Shown here one piece after another: positions 26,013 through 35,517 of a stretch of DNA of 48,496 nucleotides (the first letter of the stretch is position 1; each line of letters opens with the position of its first letter). Origin of the DNA: SLJN01 sp964505385 (lineage in GTDB: Bacteria; Bacteroidota; Rhodothermia; Balneolales; Natronogracilivirgulaceae); assembly GCA_964505385.1 (NCBI GenBank), contig CAZDIA010000021.1:1-48496 (forward strand). The letters run 5' to 3'. The position numbers and the translations under genes are program-made. Under the pieces are notes generated by a model. It was not told where the DNA came from, ran no database searches, and saw only the letters and a program-made list of their open reading frames with translations.

Positions 26013-26324
26013 AATAACCTCCTCAGTTTGCAAAAAATAATTATGTAGAGCTTCTAATTTATCTTTAATTATTTAGATATTGATATTTACATACAAAGCA
26101 TTTTATCAATCAATTGCTATGACTTCTGTCATATTTTTTTATTGAATTGGCCTTTAACTTCATGCCTCTTTAGTTGTATTGAATTACAGTATTAACACTA
26201 TAAATAATTAGTATTTCGTTTCTTGCTGCATTAGCAGTTTCACAGGAATAGTGCTCAGGCTTAAGTTCAGATAATAATGTCTGATTTGTGCCGTCTATTG
26301 AAAAAATTAAAAAAGGAGGCAGAT
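26013..26324. other. divergent upstream region of the second KamA paralogue
   Basis: Upstream region shared by the minus-strand exported-protein gene and the second kamA-like gene. AT-rich. A GGAGG at 26315-26319 fixes the KamA start, and CCTCC at 26018-26022 (minus-strand GGAGG) fixes the other. No other structure is recognised. Confidence 0.5.
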
Positions 26325-27722
26325 ATGTCTAACCAGCTAAATCAAAATGGGGTCAACCTTGCAAGAGCTCCCAAATACAAGGCATACCATTTGGGAAATT
26401 TCAGAAAACTTCCGCAAATTCAAGCACTTTCAGAAGACGAACAGTTTACTATTGAAGTTGTTGGCAATGTTTTGCCTTTTAAAACCAACCCTTACGTGGT
26501 TGATGAGTTAATCGACTGGGATAACATTCCTGATGATCCTTTTTTTCAGTTGACATTTCCTCAGCGAACCATGCTTAAAGATCACCATTTCAATAAAATG
26601 GCTGATGTTATCCGAAAAAACGCGTCCAAGCAGGAAATTAAAGAAACAGCCGATTCAATTCGCAGAGAGCTTAATCCGGATCCTGCCGGGCAGCAGGAAA
26701 ATATGCCTGAGTTAGGCTGCCAAAAGCTGGAAGGCATGCAGCACAAATACCGGGAAACCGTTTTATTTTTCCCCGGCCAGGGACAAACTTGCCACGCTTA
26801 TTGCAGTTTCTGCTTCAGGTGGCCGCAATTTGTCGGTATAGAAGAGGTGAAATTCGCTTCACGCGAAGCTGAGCAATTAGTTGAATATCTCAAAGCTCAT
26901 CCGGAAGTTACTGATGTTCTCTTTACCGGCGGTGATCCGCTGATTATGAAGACAAAAATTCTGGCTTCCTATATAGAGCCGTTAATTGAAGCCGACCTGC
27001 CAAACCTCAAAACCATCCGCATTGGTACTAAAGCTATCGGATTTTGGCCTTATAAATTTGTAACCGAGGATGATGCGGATGATTTACTGCGACTTTTTGA
27101 AAGAGTCTCCGAGTCAGGCAAGTCACTTGCGTTTATGGGACATTTCTCCCATTACCGGGAGCTTGAAACGCCTATCAGCAAAGAGGCAACCCGCCGCATA
27201 CTGGATACCGGAGCTCAAATCCGTACCCAATCACCAATACTGAGACATATTAATGATGATCCGGATGTATGGGCTAAACTATGGCGGGAGCAGGTCAACC
27301 AAAACATGATACCCTACTATATGTTTGTAGTCCGCGATACCGGCGCCCGTCACCATTTTGATATTCCGCTCCACGAAGCCTGGGATATCTTCAGAAACGC
27401 ATACAAAGAGGTTAGCGGAGTCGCCCGCACCGTGCGCGGACCAAGCATGTCGGCTAAGCCCGGCAAAGTCCAGGTGCTGGGTGTATCAGAAATTCTCGGA
27501 GAAAAAGTATATGTACTCAGGTTCTTGCAGGGCAGAAATCCCGATTGGGTACATCGCCCGTTTTTTGCAAAATATGATCCTGATGCCGTTTGGTTAAACG
27601 ATCTTGAGCCTGCCTTCGGAGATGATTATTTCTTCTTTGAAGATGGATTTCAAGAAAATGATGAGAAAGACACACCGAATACCTTTGAGATGGATTTTCG
27701 GGAGTTTGGCATCGACACATAA
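26325..27722 (+). CDS. KamA-family radical SAM protein (lysine 2,3-aminomutase-like), paralogue 2
   Basis: 465-residue paralogue of the protein at 14645. A 16-residue longer frame from 26277 exists, but GGAGG 5 bases before the ATG at 26325 (MSNQLNQ) decides the start. It has the same CHAYCSFCFRWPQF cluster motif, GGDP, RDTGARHHFDIPL, and GPSMSAKPGKVQVLG with the PLP lysine. As in paralogue 1, the second lysine-binding aspartate of lysine 2,3-aminomutase has no equivalent. The two differ mainly at both termini and in the helical region after residue 85. It precedes the nuo operon by 174 bases, with no obvious functional link. Confidence 0.85.
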   Translation: MSNQLNQNGVNLARAPKYKAYHLGNFRKLPQIQALSEDEQFTIEVVGNVLPFKTNPYVVDELIDWDNIPDDPFFQLTFPQRTMLKDHHFNKMADVIRKNASKQEIKETADSIRRELNPDPAGQQENMPELGCQKLEGMQHKYRETVLFFPGQGQTCHAYCSFCFRWPQFVGIEEVKFASREAEQLVEYLKAHPEVTDVLFTGGDPLIMKTKILASYIEPLIEADLPNLKTIRIGTKAIGFWPYKFVTEDDADDLLRLFERVSESGKSLAFMGHFSHYRELETPISKEATRRILDTGAQIRTQSPILRHINDDPDVWAKLWREQVNQNMIPYYMFVVRDTGARHHFDIPLHEAWDIFRNAYKEVSGVARTVRGPSMSAKPGKVQVLGVSEILGEKVYVLRFLQGRNPDWVHRPFFAKYDPDAVWLNDLEPAFGDDYFFFEDGFQENDEKDTPNTFEMDFREFGIDT

Positions 27723-27896
27723 ATTGAATAATTAAAGAGAAGTTGGTTTTGCTGCATATTAAACAAAAAAAAAATTTATTCATGGAATTGCAGTAAAGCG
27801 GATGAAATAGAAATTCAAAAAAAATTCAAATCTAATTTTGGATATTTAGGTATAAAAATATAAATTCCTATTGAACCTTATACTAAATTATCAGCT

Positions 27897-28364
27897 ATGC
27901 TTTCAGAATTCGGCAACATCCTGGTATTTCTGATTTACGGTGGTGTTTTCGTAGCCATTGCACTTTTGGTAGCCTGGCTCATACGCCCACATCGGCCATA
28001 TCCTGAGAAACTGATGATTTACGAGTGCGGTGAGGATGCTGTGGGGTCAGCATGGATTCAGTTCAACAACCGGTTTTATGTTGTCGCCTTAATGTTTTTG
28101 GTATTTGAAGTTGAAGTTATTCTGCTTTTCCCGTGGGCGCTCGTATATCAGGATCTTGGATGGTATGCCTTCTGGGCGATGATAATATTTGTAGGCCTTA
28201 TCCTCATAGGTTTTGCCTATGAAATCGGGAAGGGTAATCTTGAATGGGATGTGCCGGAGCCAAGCTCTTCAAGATACGAGAAGGGCGTCGGGGTTGTAAA
28301 CGATTTTTATCAGACAGATCCTGACAAATTTAAAGCTGAGCTGGAGGCACTGAAAAACGATTAG
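27897..28364 (+). CDS. nuoA: NADH-quinone oxidoreductase subunit A
   Basis: 155-residue membrane subunit of complex I that starts the operon. Three membrane helices are seen (LVFLIYGGVFVAIALLVAWL, FYVVALMFLVFEVEVILLFP, FWAMIIFVGLILIGFAY), and the loop between the first and second carries the conserved YECGEDAVGSAW segment at the quinone-site junction. The tail after residue 115 is longer than in E. coli NuoA and rich in charges. It is followed by nuoB after 75 bases. Confidence 0.95.
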   Translation: MLSEFGNILVFLIYGGVFVAIALLVAWLIRPHRPYPEKLMIYECGEDAVGSAWIQFNNRFYVVALMFLVFEVEVILLFPWALVYQDLGWYAFWAMIIFVGLILIGFAYEIGKGNLEWDVPEPSSSRYEKGVGVVNDFYQTDPDKFKAELEALKND

Positions 28365-28439
28365 CTTTATGTTTAAACAGGCAACCATCACAATCAGGAT
28401 AAACAGAGAAAATATTAATTCACCGATTCTTGCATCATT

Positions 28440-28961
28440 ATGGGTTTTCTCGATAAAAAATATCACGACAGTAACATCATCATAGTTTCACTTGAAAACG
28501 CGCTGAACTGGGCGCGTAAATCTTCCCTGTGGTATATGCAGTTTGGGCTGGCCTGTTGCGCTATAGAAATGATGGCTACAGCCGCCTCCCGCTTTGATTT
28601 TGACCGTTTCGGGATTATTCCCCGGTCATCCCCACGCCAGGCTGATGTAATGATCGTTGCCGGAACAGTTACACTGAAAATGGCAACGCGTGTTAAGCGG
28701 CTCTATGAGCAAATGGCTGAGCCGCGGTATGTGATTAGTATGGGATCATGCTCTAATTGCGGCGGCCCTTACTGGGATCACGGCTACCATGTCTTAAAAG
28801 GCGTTGATCGGGTTGTGCCGGTTGATGTATATGTTCCCGGCTGCCCGCCGCGTCCGGAAGCGCTTCTTGAAGGATTTTTACAGCTGCAGGATAAAATTCA
28901 GAATGAATCCGTAGTCGAGAAGTCGAAAAAGCAGATCCCCGCTGAAAAAGAAACCAGCTAA
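28440..28961 (+). CDS. nuoB: NADH-quinone oxidoreductase subunit B
   Basis: 173-residue hydrophilic subunit that holds cluster N2, the last iron-sulfur centre before quinone. The four ligands are present: C39 and C40 (GLACCAIEMM), C104 (GSCSNCGG) and C135 (PGCPPRPE). The length is usual and the C-terminal 20 residues are a charged tail. It lies 75 bases after nuoA and 11 bases before nuoC. Confidence 0.97.
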   Translation: MGFLDKKYHDSNIIIVSLENALNWARKSSLWYMQFGLACCAIEMMATAASRFDFDRFGIIPRSSPRQADVMIVAGTVTLKMATRVKRLYEQMAEPRYVISMGSCSNCGGPYWDHGYHVLKGVDRVVPVDVYVPGCPPRPEALLEGFLQLQDKIQNESVVEKSKKQIPAEKETS

Positions 28962-28972
28962 TTGAGATTCAG

Positions 28973-29458
28973 ATGAAAAACCCTGAAGAAATATTTGAAT
29001 TGTTAAAATCTGAATTCGGCGAAGATAACGTCGAATTCAACAGTGAAGGCAAACTGGAGCCGTGGATTATCATCTCACCGGGTTCCATTGATGGCATAGC
29101 AAAATTTCTTAGAGATACCGAAGGGCTGGATTTCGACTATCTGATGTGCCTCAGTGGAGTACACTATCCCAAACAGGAACAGCTTGGAGTTACATACCAC
29201 CTGAATTCGCTTACTCATAAACATGTTCTCACTCTCAAGGTGCTGGTTCCGCAGGATGATCCTCAGGTTAATTCAGTAGAAGCTGTATGGAAAACGGCCA
29301 ACTGGCATGAAAGAGAAGCTTATGATATGTATGGTATCATATTCAACAATCACCCGAAGCTGGAACGCATATTATGCCCTGAAGACTGGGAAGGTTTCCC
29401 GCTTCGAAAAGATTATGAAGAGCCGGAATTTTACAGGGGGATGAAAGTACCTTATTAA
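28973..29458 (+). CDS. nuoC: NADH-quinone oxidoreductase subunit C
   Basis: 161-residue subunit C (30-kDa subunit type) of the peripheral quinone module. The family signature WHEREAYDMYGIIFNNHP is present, with RILCPEDWEGFPLRKDY near the end. It is a separate protein, not fused to NuoD as in E. coli. It is followed by nuoD after 42 bases. Confidence 0.95.
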   Translation: MKNPEEIFELLKSEFGEDNVEFNSEGKLEPWIIISPGSIDGIAKFLRDTEGLDFDYLMCLSGVHYPKQEQLGVTYHLNSLTHKHVLTLKVLVPQDDPQVNSVEAVWKTANWHEREAYDMYGIIFNNHPKLERILCPEDWEGFPLRKDYEEPEFYRGMKVPY

Positions 29459-29500
29459 CGGTGCTGCCCGGATTATGCAATGTATTTGATAATATGAATT

Positions 29501-30667
29501 ATGATTGAAGTAACCACCAACAAATTAGATAAAAAGGCCTCATCCAACGGGAAGGAAACCCAGGAAATGGTCATCAACATGGGGCCGCAGCATCCTTCCA
29601 CTCACGGTGTACTGCGCCTTGAGGTGGTTTTGGATGGTGAAATTATCAGTGGAGTCAAACCTCATATCGGCTATCTGCACCGGTGCTTTGAGAAACATGC
29701 CGAAGAAATGAGCGGCTACGATCAGGTGGTACCATATGTGGATCGGATGGATTACGTGGCGGCCATGAACAATGAGCTTGGCTATGCCATCGCCATGGAG
29801 CGAATGCTCGGTATTGAAGTGCCGGAGCGGGTAGAATACATTCGCGTAATCATGGCCGAACTGCAGCGTATAGCAAGCCACTTGCTGGCTATTGGAACTT
29901 TCGGATTAGATCTCGGCGCATTTACACCTTTTCTATACTGCTTTACCAGCCGCGAAAGAATCCTTGATATTTTTGAAAAAACAAGCGGCGGTCGCCTTCT
30001 TTACAACTACATTTGCGTTGGCGGGCTGATGCATGATATTCACGAGGATTTTGAAAGTGATATCCGAGATTTTATCAAAAAATTTGAGCCGGAAATCGAT
30101 GAGTTGGATGATTTGCTATCATATAACAAGATATTCATCGATCGCACAGCGAATATTGGCGAACTTAAACCCGGAGTTGCCATAAACTATGCTGCATCAG
30201 GCCCGGTTTTGCGCGCTTCCGGGATTAAATGGGATCTCCGGCGGGATGACCCCTACTCTGTTTACGACCGGTTTGATTTTGATATCCCGACAGGCAGTGG
30301 TGAAAAAGGAGTTACCGGCGATTGCTGGGACCGCTATATCGTTAGAGTCCGCGAGATGCGGGAGTGCCTCAAAATTATAGAACAAGCTCTTGACCAGATG
30401 CCTAAAGAGGGCGATGTTCAGGAGGCGGTACCCAAAAAAATCAAGCCGCCGGAAGGTGAAATTTATTGCCGAACCGAAGCACCCAGAGGTGAACTCGGAT
30501 ACTATATAATCAGTGATAAATCCGCTAAACCATTTCGTGTAAAAGCCCGGGCCCCGAGCTTTGTAAACCTGAGCGTTCTCCCGGAAATATCGTGTGGATG
30601 GATGGTTGCGGATCTGGTTGCCATGATCGGCAGTATAGATATCATTCTCGGAGAAATCGACCGGTGA
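29501..30667 (+). CDS. nuoD: NADH-quinone oxidoreductase subunit D
   Basis: 388-residue 49-kDa-type subunit forming the quinone pocket with NuoB. Conserved segments include NMGPQHPSTHGVLRLE, HIGYLHRCFEKHAE and SCGWMVADLVAMIGSIDIIL at the C-terminus, where FxxGEIDR of other members ends in GEIDR. In the usual operon order nuoE, nuoF and nuoG would follow; here 96 non-coding bases lead straight to nuoH. Confidence 0.96.
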   Translation: MIEVTTNKLDKKASSNGKETQEMVINMGPQHPSTHGVLRLEVVLDGEIISGVKPHIGYLHRCFEKHAEEMSGYDQVVPYVDRMDYVAAMNNELGYAIAMERMLGIEVPERVEYIRVIMAELQRIASHLLAIGTFGLDLGAFTPFLYCFTSRERILDIFEKTSGGRLLYNYICVGGLMHDIHEDFESDIRDFIKKFEPEIDELDDLLSYNKIFIDRTANIGELKPGVAINYAASGPVLRASGIKWDLRRDDPYSVYDRFDFDIPTGSGEKGVTGDCWDRYIVRVREMRECLKIIEQALDQMPKEGDVQEAVPKKIKPPEGEIYCRTEAPRGELGYYIISDKSAKPFRVKARAPSFVNLSVLPEISCGWMVADLVAMIGSIDIILGEIDR

Positions 30668-30763
30668 ACAAGTATGATTGATCAGACCGAAAAAAATTTT
30701 TCTAATATTAAGATAATTACCTCTAAATATCACTTTTGGAAATAAAGCCAGGAACATAATTTC

Positions 30764-31798
30764 ATGTATGAAGCACTTGAAAATATTATCCCTATAAGTC
30801 CTTTCCCGCTTATTGTCTATGCAAGCATACCGCTGATCATAATTCTGGTGTATGCTTTGTTCGCAATCTGGCTGGAGCGGAAAGTCTCAGGCCATATTCA
30901 GGATCGCCTCGGGCCGATGCGGGTTGGTGGCTGGCACGGTTGGGCGCAAACAATAGCTGACTTACTCAAGCTGCTGCAAAAAGAAGATATCATCCCGGAA
31001 AAAGCCGATCGGGTACTATTCAGAATGGCTCCGTTTTTGGCATTTATCGCTTCTTACGGCGCTTTCGCTGTATTACCATTCAGCAGCGCCTATATCGGAA
31101 GCATGGTTAATGTGGGAGTGTTTTATCTGCTTGCGATTACGTCGGTTGTCTCCATCAGTGTCATAATGGGCGGATGGGCATCGAATAACAAATGGTCGCT
31201 TCTCGGAGCGATGAGAAGCGCCGCTCAAATGTACAGTTATGAAATCCCAACGGTGATAACCGTGCTTTCGGTGATAGTTGCTACCGGAACGCTTAACCTT
31301 ATGAACGTTACCGAGATGCAGGCCGGAAACGACTTTCTCGGTTTTCTGCCGAACTGGTTCATTTTCCACAGCCCGTTTCTGGTAATAGCTTTTATCCTGT
31401 TTTTTATCTCAATTCTTGCCGAAGCTCACCGGGTACCGTTTGACCTCCCTGAATCCGAATCAGAATTGGTCGCCGGGTTTCAAACGGAATACTCCGGTAT
31501 GCGCTGGGCTATATTCATGTTAACGGAATATGCCGACATGCTGCTGCTCTCATTACTGGGTGTGGTACTGTTTTTCGGCGGGTGGCACAGCCCATTTGGT
31601 GATTTCATGTCCGGGCCGGCCTGGGGATTCTTCTGGTTCCTCCTTAAAGGAGTGCTCCTTGTATTTGTAATGATGTGGATCCGGTGGACACTTCCGCGAC
31701 TTCGCATTGACCGTCTGATGAATTTTTGCTGGAAGTTCCTGATACCCGCTTCTTTTGCAAATCTAATTCTGGTAGCTCTATGGGAAATGATATTCTAA
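30764..31798 (+). CDS. nuoH: NADH-quinone oxidoreductase subunit H
   Basis: 344-residue membrane subunit at the junction between the peripheral arm and the membrane arm, lining the quinone channel. Typical segments are LERKVSGHIQDRLGPMRVGG at the first loop, AEAHRVPFDLPESESELVAGF and YSGMRWAIFMLTEYADM. About eight membrane helices. It follows nuoD without nuoE, F or G between them. Confidence 0.97.
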   Translation: MYEALENIIPISPFPLIVYASIPLIIILVYALFAIWLERKVSGHIQDRLGPMRVGGWHGWAQTIADLLKLLQKEDIIPEKADRVLFRMAPFLAFIASYGAFAVLPFSSAYIGSMVNVGVFYLLAITSVVSISVIMGGWASNNKWSLLGAMRSAAQMYSYEIPTVITVLSVIVATGTLNLMNVTEMQAGNDFLGFLPNWFIFHSPFLVIAFILFFISILAEAHRVPFDLPESESELVAGFQTEYSGMRWAIFMLTEYADMLLLSLLGVVLFFGGWHSPFGDFMSGPAWGFFWFLLKGVLLVFVMMWIRWTLPRLRIDRLMNFCWKFLIPASFANLILVALWEMIF

Positions 31799-31829
31799 AA
31801 TTGATCTGCACAAACAGATCGGAGTTTAT

Positions 31830-32441
31830 ATGACAAAATTATTAAATGAATTCTGGGTCACCTTCTCCTCAATCTTTACAGGCTTGGGGGTTACATGGCG
31901 ACATCTATTTAAAAGGTCGGTTACCGTACAGTATCCGGAGGAAAGGCTGGAAATGCCAAAAGGTGTGCGCCATCAACTGTATGTGAATATCGACGATTGC
32001 ATAGGCTGTAACCTCTGCTCTAAAGCTTGCCCGGTAAACTGCATCGAAATAGAAACGGTAAAATCAACCGATGAAGATGATCTTGGCGAAACTTCAACCG
32101 GGCATAAAAAGCGGCTTTGGGTCACAAAGTTTGATATTGATATGGCAAAATGCATGTACTGCGACCTGTGCGTGCCTCCCTGCCCTACCGACTGCATTTA
32201 CATGATTGAGGATTACGAATATTCGAAGTACGACCGTGACGATCTGATTTTCAAATTCAGCGACCTATCTCCTGAAAAGGTGGAAGAAGTGAAGAAAAAA
32301 GCTGAAGAAGAAGCTGCCCGAAAGAAAGCGGAAAAAGAAAAGCAGGCTGCAAAAAAGAAAGCCGAGAAAGAGAAGAAACAGGCAGAGGGTAAAAAAGATG
32401 AAAAGGACAAGAAGGATTCACCGAAAACTTCAAAAGATTAA
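31830..32441 (+). CDS. nuoI: NADH-quinone oxidoreductase subunit I with a charged C-terminal tail
   Basis: 203-residue two-[4Fe-4S] ferredoxin subunit. The first cluster set is C57, C60, C63 and C67 with C71, and the second C108, C111, C114 and C118 with C122; together they bind N6a and N6b. After residue 148 the chain is almost only K, E, A and D (KKAEEEAARKKAEKEKQAA and on) for about 55 residues, a predicted long charged helix not found in E. coli NuoI. It could contact a partner in place of the missing NuoG. Confidence 0.95.
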   Translation: MTKLLNEFWVTFSSIFTGLGVTWRHLFKRSVTVQYPEERLEMPKGVRHQLYVNIDDCIGCNLCSKACPVNCIEIETVKSTDEDDLGETSTGHKKRLWVTKFDIDMAKCMYCDLCVPPCPTDCIYMIEDYEYSKYDRDDLIFKFSDLSPEKVEEVKKKAEEEAARKKAEKEKQAAKKKAEKEKKQAEGKKDEKDKKDSPKTSKD

Positions 32442-32449
32442 GTATTAAC

Positions 32450-32974
32450 ATGGATTTATTTGCGATATCATTTTATGTGTTTGCTCTGCTGGCTATCGCA
32501 TCAGCCGTGGTGATGGTGTTTTCCAGAAACATCGTGCGCTCAGCATTCGCACTGATGTTCTCACTTCTGGGTATCGCCGTACTCTATGTACTGCTTTATG
32601 CCGACTTCGTTGCTGCAACTCAGTTACTGGTATACATTGGCGGCATTCTCATCTTGATCTTATTCGGGGTAATGTTAACCACACAAGGTTTTACTGCCCG
32701 ATTTGAGACCGTTGCCATTAACTTCTGGCCCGCCGCCATTTTTACCGGAATAGTAGCAGTACTTTTGATCGCGGTGTTCATGCAGTCCGACTGGCAGATC
32801 ATACCGGTGGAAGATACCGGCTCTACTGTTTCCGACCTCGGAGTAATGCTGATGAACGAATATATACTGCCCTTTCAAATCGCCGCGATATTGCTTCTGG
32901 TTGCTATTATAGGCGCCGTATTTATGGCAAGTCGAAGTAAAAAGCAATCCGATAAGGGAATTAAACAACAATAG
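32450..32974 (+). CDS. nuoJ: NADH-quinone oxidoreductase subunit J
   Basis: 174-residue membrane subunit with about five helices. Recognisable segments are VMVFSRNIVRSAFALMFSLL, DFVAATQLLVYIGGILILIL and the last helix IAAILLLVAIIGAVFM. It starts 8 bases after nuoI and ends 9 bases before nuoK. Confidence 0.94.
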   Translation: MDLFAISFYVFALLAIASAVVMVFSRNIVRSAFALMFSLLGIAVLYVLLYADFVAATQLLVYIGGILILILFGVMLTTQGFTARFETVAINFWPAAIFTGIVAVLLIAVFMQSDWQIIPVEDTGSTVSDLGVMLMNEYILPFQIAAILLLVAIIGAVFMASRSKKQSDKGIKQQ

Positions 32975-32983
32975 TCGAGAATC

Positions 32984-33319
32984 ATGGAATCAACATTTAT
33001 AGAGTGGTTGGCTGAACCGGGATTGACACACTTTCTGATCGTCAGCGCGATACTGTTTGCGATCGGCCTGCTCGCTATTATTTCGAGGCGTAACATCATT
33101 ATGGTTCTGATGGGAGTAGAACTGATACTGAATTCGGCTAATATCAATTTTGTCGCATTCAGCCGCTACACCGAATTAGGCCTCGACGGAAATATGATCG
33201 CACTATTTGTGATAATCATCGCTGCAGCTGAAGCGGCGGTTGCACTGGCGATCGTGCTCAATATTTATAACCGCTTCAGGACTATTAATGCCGACGAAAT
33301 TAATCTTTTAAGAGGATGA
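32984..33319 (+). CDS. nuoK: NADH-quinone oxidoreductase subunit K
   Basis: 111-residue subunit with three helices. The second carries MGVELILNSANINFVAFSR with the conserved membrane glutamate, and the third has ALFVIIIAAAEAAVALAIVL with the second key glutamate. Usual length. Confidence 0.96.
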   Translation: MESTFIEWLAEPGLTHFLIVSAILFAIGLLAIISRRNIIMVLMGVELILNSANINFVAFSRYTELGLDGNMIALFVIIIAAAEAAVALAIVLNIYNRFRTINADEINLLRG

Positions 33320-33396
33320 CGATGACAGCCAACATATCCATAAATACCGCACATTTGTGTGGCTTAAAAGTCGACCACCTGAACAGATAATCAGTC

Positions 33397-35463
33397 ATGG
33401 AACCAAACACACTTATATCATTAGCCCTCATCACCCTGCTTTTACCTCTGGCAGGATTTGTTGTGTTACTATTTACGGGCAACCGACTGCCGCGCAAAGG
33501 AGACTGGCTTGGAAGCGGTATGATAAGCCTGGCGTTTGTGCTTTCCTTTATCATCATGATCACCAAACTAACCGTTTTCCCAGATCAGCCTCTGACCGGT
33601 GTTTTTAAATGGGTTGAGTTTGGTGTTGCGGATATAATCGGCCCGGTAACCATTGAATTCGGCATCATGATCGATAACCTGGCTGCCATCATGCTTGTGG
33701 TGGTAACGCTGGTGAGCATGCTGGTTCATTATTTCTCATTCGGGTACATGAAGGGTGATATTCGCTATTCGCGATATTATGCCTATCTGGGTTTGTTCTC
33801 ATTTTCCATGCTCGGTATCGTGCTCACCCACAACATCCTTATGATGTATATGTTCTGGGAGCTTGTTGGTATCAGTTCCTATCTGCTCATCGGGCACTGG
33901 TATGAGAAAAAATCAGCTTCCAATGCAGCAACCAAGGCATTTATTGTCAACCGGGTTGGTGATGCGGGTATGTTTATCGGTCTGATGATTTTATTCATCA
34001 GTTTCTCTTCATTTACTTTCGACAACATCTTTGGTGCGATTTCCGACGGCCAGCTGCCATTTGGCAGTGAAGGGTGGCTTACTGCCGCCGGCATCCTGAT
34101 ATTCCTCGGCGCTGTCGGTAAATCAGCACAATTCCCGCTGCACGTCTGGCTTCCCGACGCGATGGAAGGCCCTACTCCGGTCAGCGCTTTGATTCACGCC
34201 GCCACTATGGTAGCTGCCGGTGTATATCTGATAGCACGGGTGTTCCCGATTCTCACGGCAGATGCGCTAATAGTAATCGCCTATATCGGCGCGATAACTG
34301 CAATAATCGCGGCCACCATCGCCCTAACCCAGTTTGATATCAAAAAAGTGCTGGCTTATTCGACGATCAGTCAGCTGGGTTATATGACCATGGCGCTCGG
34401 CGTGGGCGCCTATACTGCCGGTTTCATGCACCTGGTAACACACGCGGCTTTCAAAGCGGGCTTATTCCTTGGCGCTGCCTGCGTGATTCATGCAATGCAC
34501 GAGGCGCTTCACAAGAAACATGATCACGATACGGATGCGCAGGATATCCGGAATATGGGCGGATTAAAATCAAGGCTGCCCATCACTTACTGGACATTTG
34601 TGATCTTCACGCTGGCGATATCCGGTATTCCGCTGACTTCCGGCTTTTTGAGCAAGGATGAAATTCTCGCAGGTACCATGGCCTTCAGCTCGATGGACGG
34701 TCACTATCTGTTGCCCATACTTGGATTTGTAGTCGCCGGTCTCACGGCTTTCTACATGTTCCGCCTGTTGATACTCACCTTCCACGGAAACCATGCCGAT
34801 TCTTCCCGGCTTAAAGACATCCATGAATCACCCTATGTGATGACGATCCCGCTCATTGTCCTGGCGATTTTATCTGTTTTTGTCTTCTATAGTTTTAATC
34901 CGTTCGGCGCATCTTCCGGGTGGTTCTATGCGGTGATGGAGCGTCCGGCAAGTCTGGTGCCGGAAGTTTTGCAGCCGGCAACTGTAGCACAGTTTAATGA
35001 AGCGGTTAGCGCAGTGCATACGCCGGCAATGATTTTATCCATCATCATAGCCGTGCTTGGTCTGGTTGCGGCATTTGCGGTGTACGAATGGAAAAAAGTT
35101 AGTGCAGACCGCATCGCCAATTCTATGGGGTTCCTCTACAAAGGGGCTTACAACAAGTGGTATTTCGATGATATTTACAGCAGTGCTTTTGTAAATGGCA
35201 CACTTTCACTAACACAAGCCATGCGCTGGTTTGATGACAACGTAATTGACGCAATTGTTAACGGATCTGCCACCACAACTAACGTGGTGTCAAAAGTTAG
35301 CGGCTGGGTTGATGACAACATCGTGGATGGGCTGGTTAACCTTACCGCCCGGGTTACCGGATATATCGGTAAAGGTATAAAGCCGGTCCAAACCGGCAGA
35401 GTGCAGACCTACATCGTGTATGTAGTGTTCAGTTTTATCATTTTCTTTTTCCTTTTTTATTAA
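33397..35463 (+). CDS. nuoL: NADH-quinone oxidoreductase subunit L
   Basis: 688-residue antiporter-like distal subunit of complex I. Conserved parts include MFWELVGISSYLLIGHWYEK, the proton-channel segment GKSAQFPLHVWLPDAMEGPT and TPVSALIHAATMVAAGVYL, then STISQLGYMTMALGVGAY. The C-terminal extension contains the amphipathic lateral helix with a final membrane anchor (VYVVFSFIIFFFLFY). It follows nuoK by 77 bases. Confidence 0.96.
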   Translation: MEPNTLISLALITLLLPLAGFVVLLFTGNRLPRKGDWLGSGMISLAFVLSFIIMITKLTVFPDQPLTGVFKWVEFGVADIIGPVTIEFGIMIDNLAAIMLVVVTLVSMLVHYFSFGYMKGDIRYSRYYAYLGLFSFSMLGIVLTHNILMMYMFWELVGISSYLLIGHWYEKKSASNAATKAFIVNRVGDAGMFIGLMILFISFSSFTFDNIFGAISDGQLPFGSEGWLTAAGILIFLGAVGKSAQFPLHVWLPDAMEGPTPVSALIHAATMVAAGVYLIARVFPILTADALIVIAYIGAITAIIAATIALTQFDIKKVLAYSTISQLGYMTMALGVGAYTAGFMHLVTHAAFKAGLFLGAACVIHAMHEALHKKHDHDTDAQDIRNMGGLKSRLPITYWTFVIFTLAISGIPLTSGFLSKDEILAGTMAFSSMDGHYLLPILGFVVAGLTAFYMFRLLILTFHGNHADSSRLKDIHESPYVMTIPLIVLAILSVFVFYSFNPFGASSGWFYAVMERPASLVPEVLQPATVAQFNEAVSAVHTPAMILSIIIAVLGLVAAFAVYEWKKVSADRIANSMGFLYKGAYNKWYFDDIYSSAFVNGTLSLTQAMRWFDDNVIDAIVNGSATTTNVVSKVSGWVDDNIVDGLVNLTARVTGYIGKGIKPVQTGRVQTYIVYVVFSFIIFFFLFY

Positions 35464-35517
35464 TTATGAACTTTCTGGTGATCAGAGATAGAATAACAGT
35501 AATGGAAGCATAAGCAT

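Noticed and set aside
26277..26324. Longer start for the second KamA paralogue
   Set aside because: The 16 extra residues have no counterpart in the other paralogue, and GGAGG sits in front of the internal ATG.
30668..30763. Missing nuoEFG as a frameshifted or fragmentary gene
   Set aside because: Only 96 bases separate nuoD and nuoH and none of their motifs are there.
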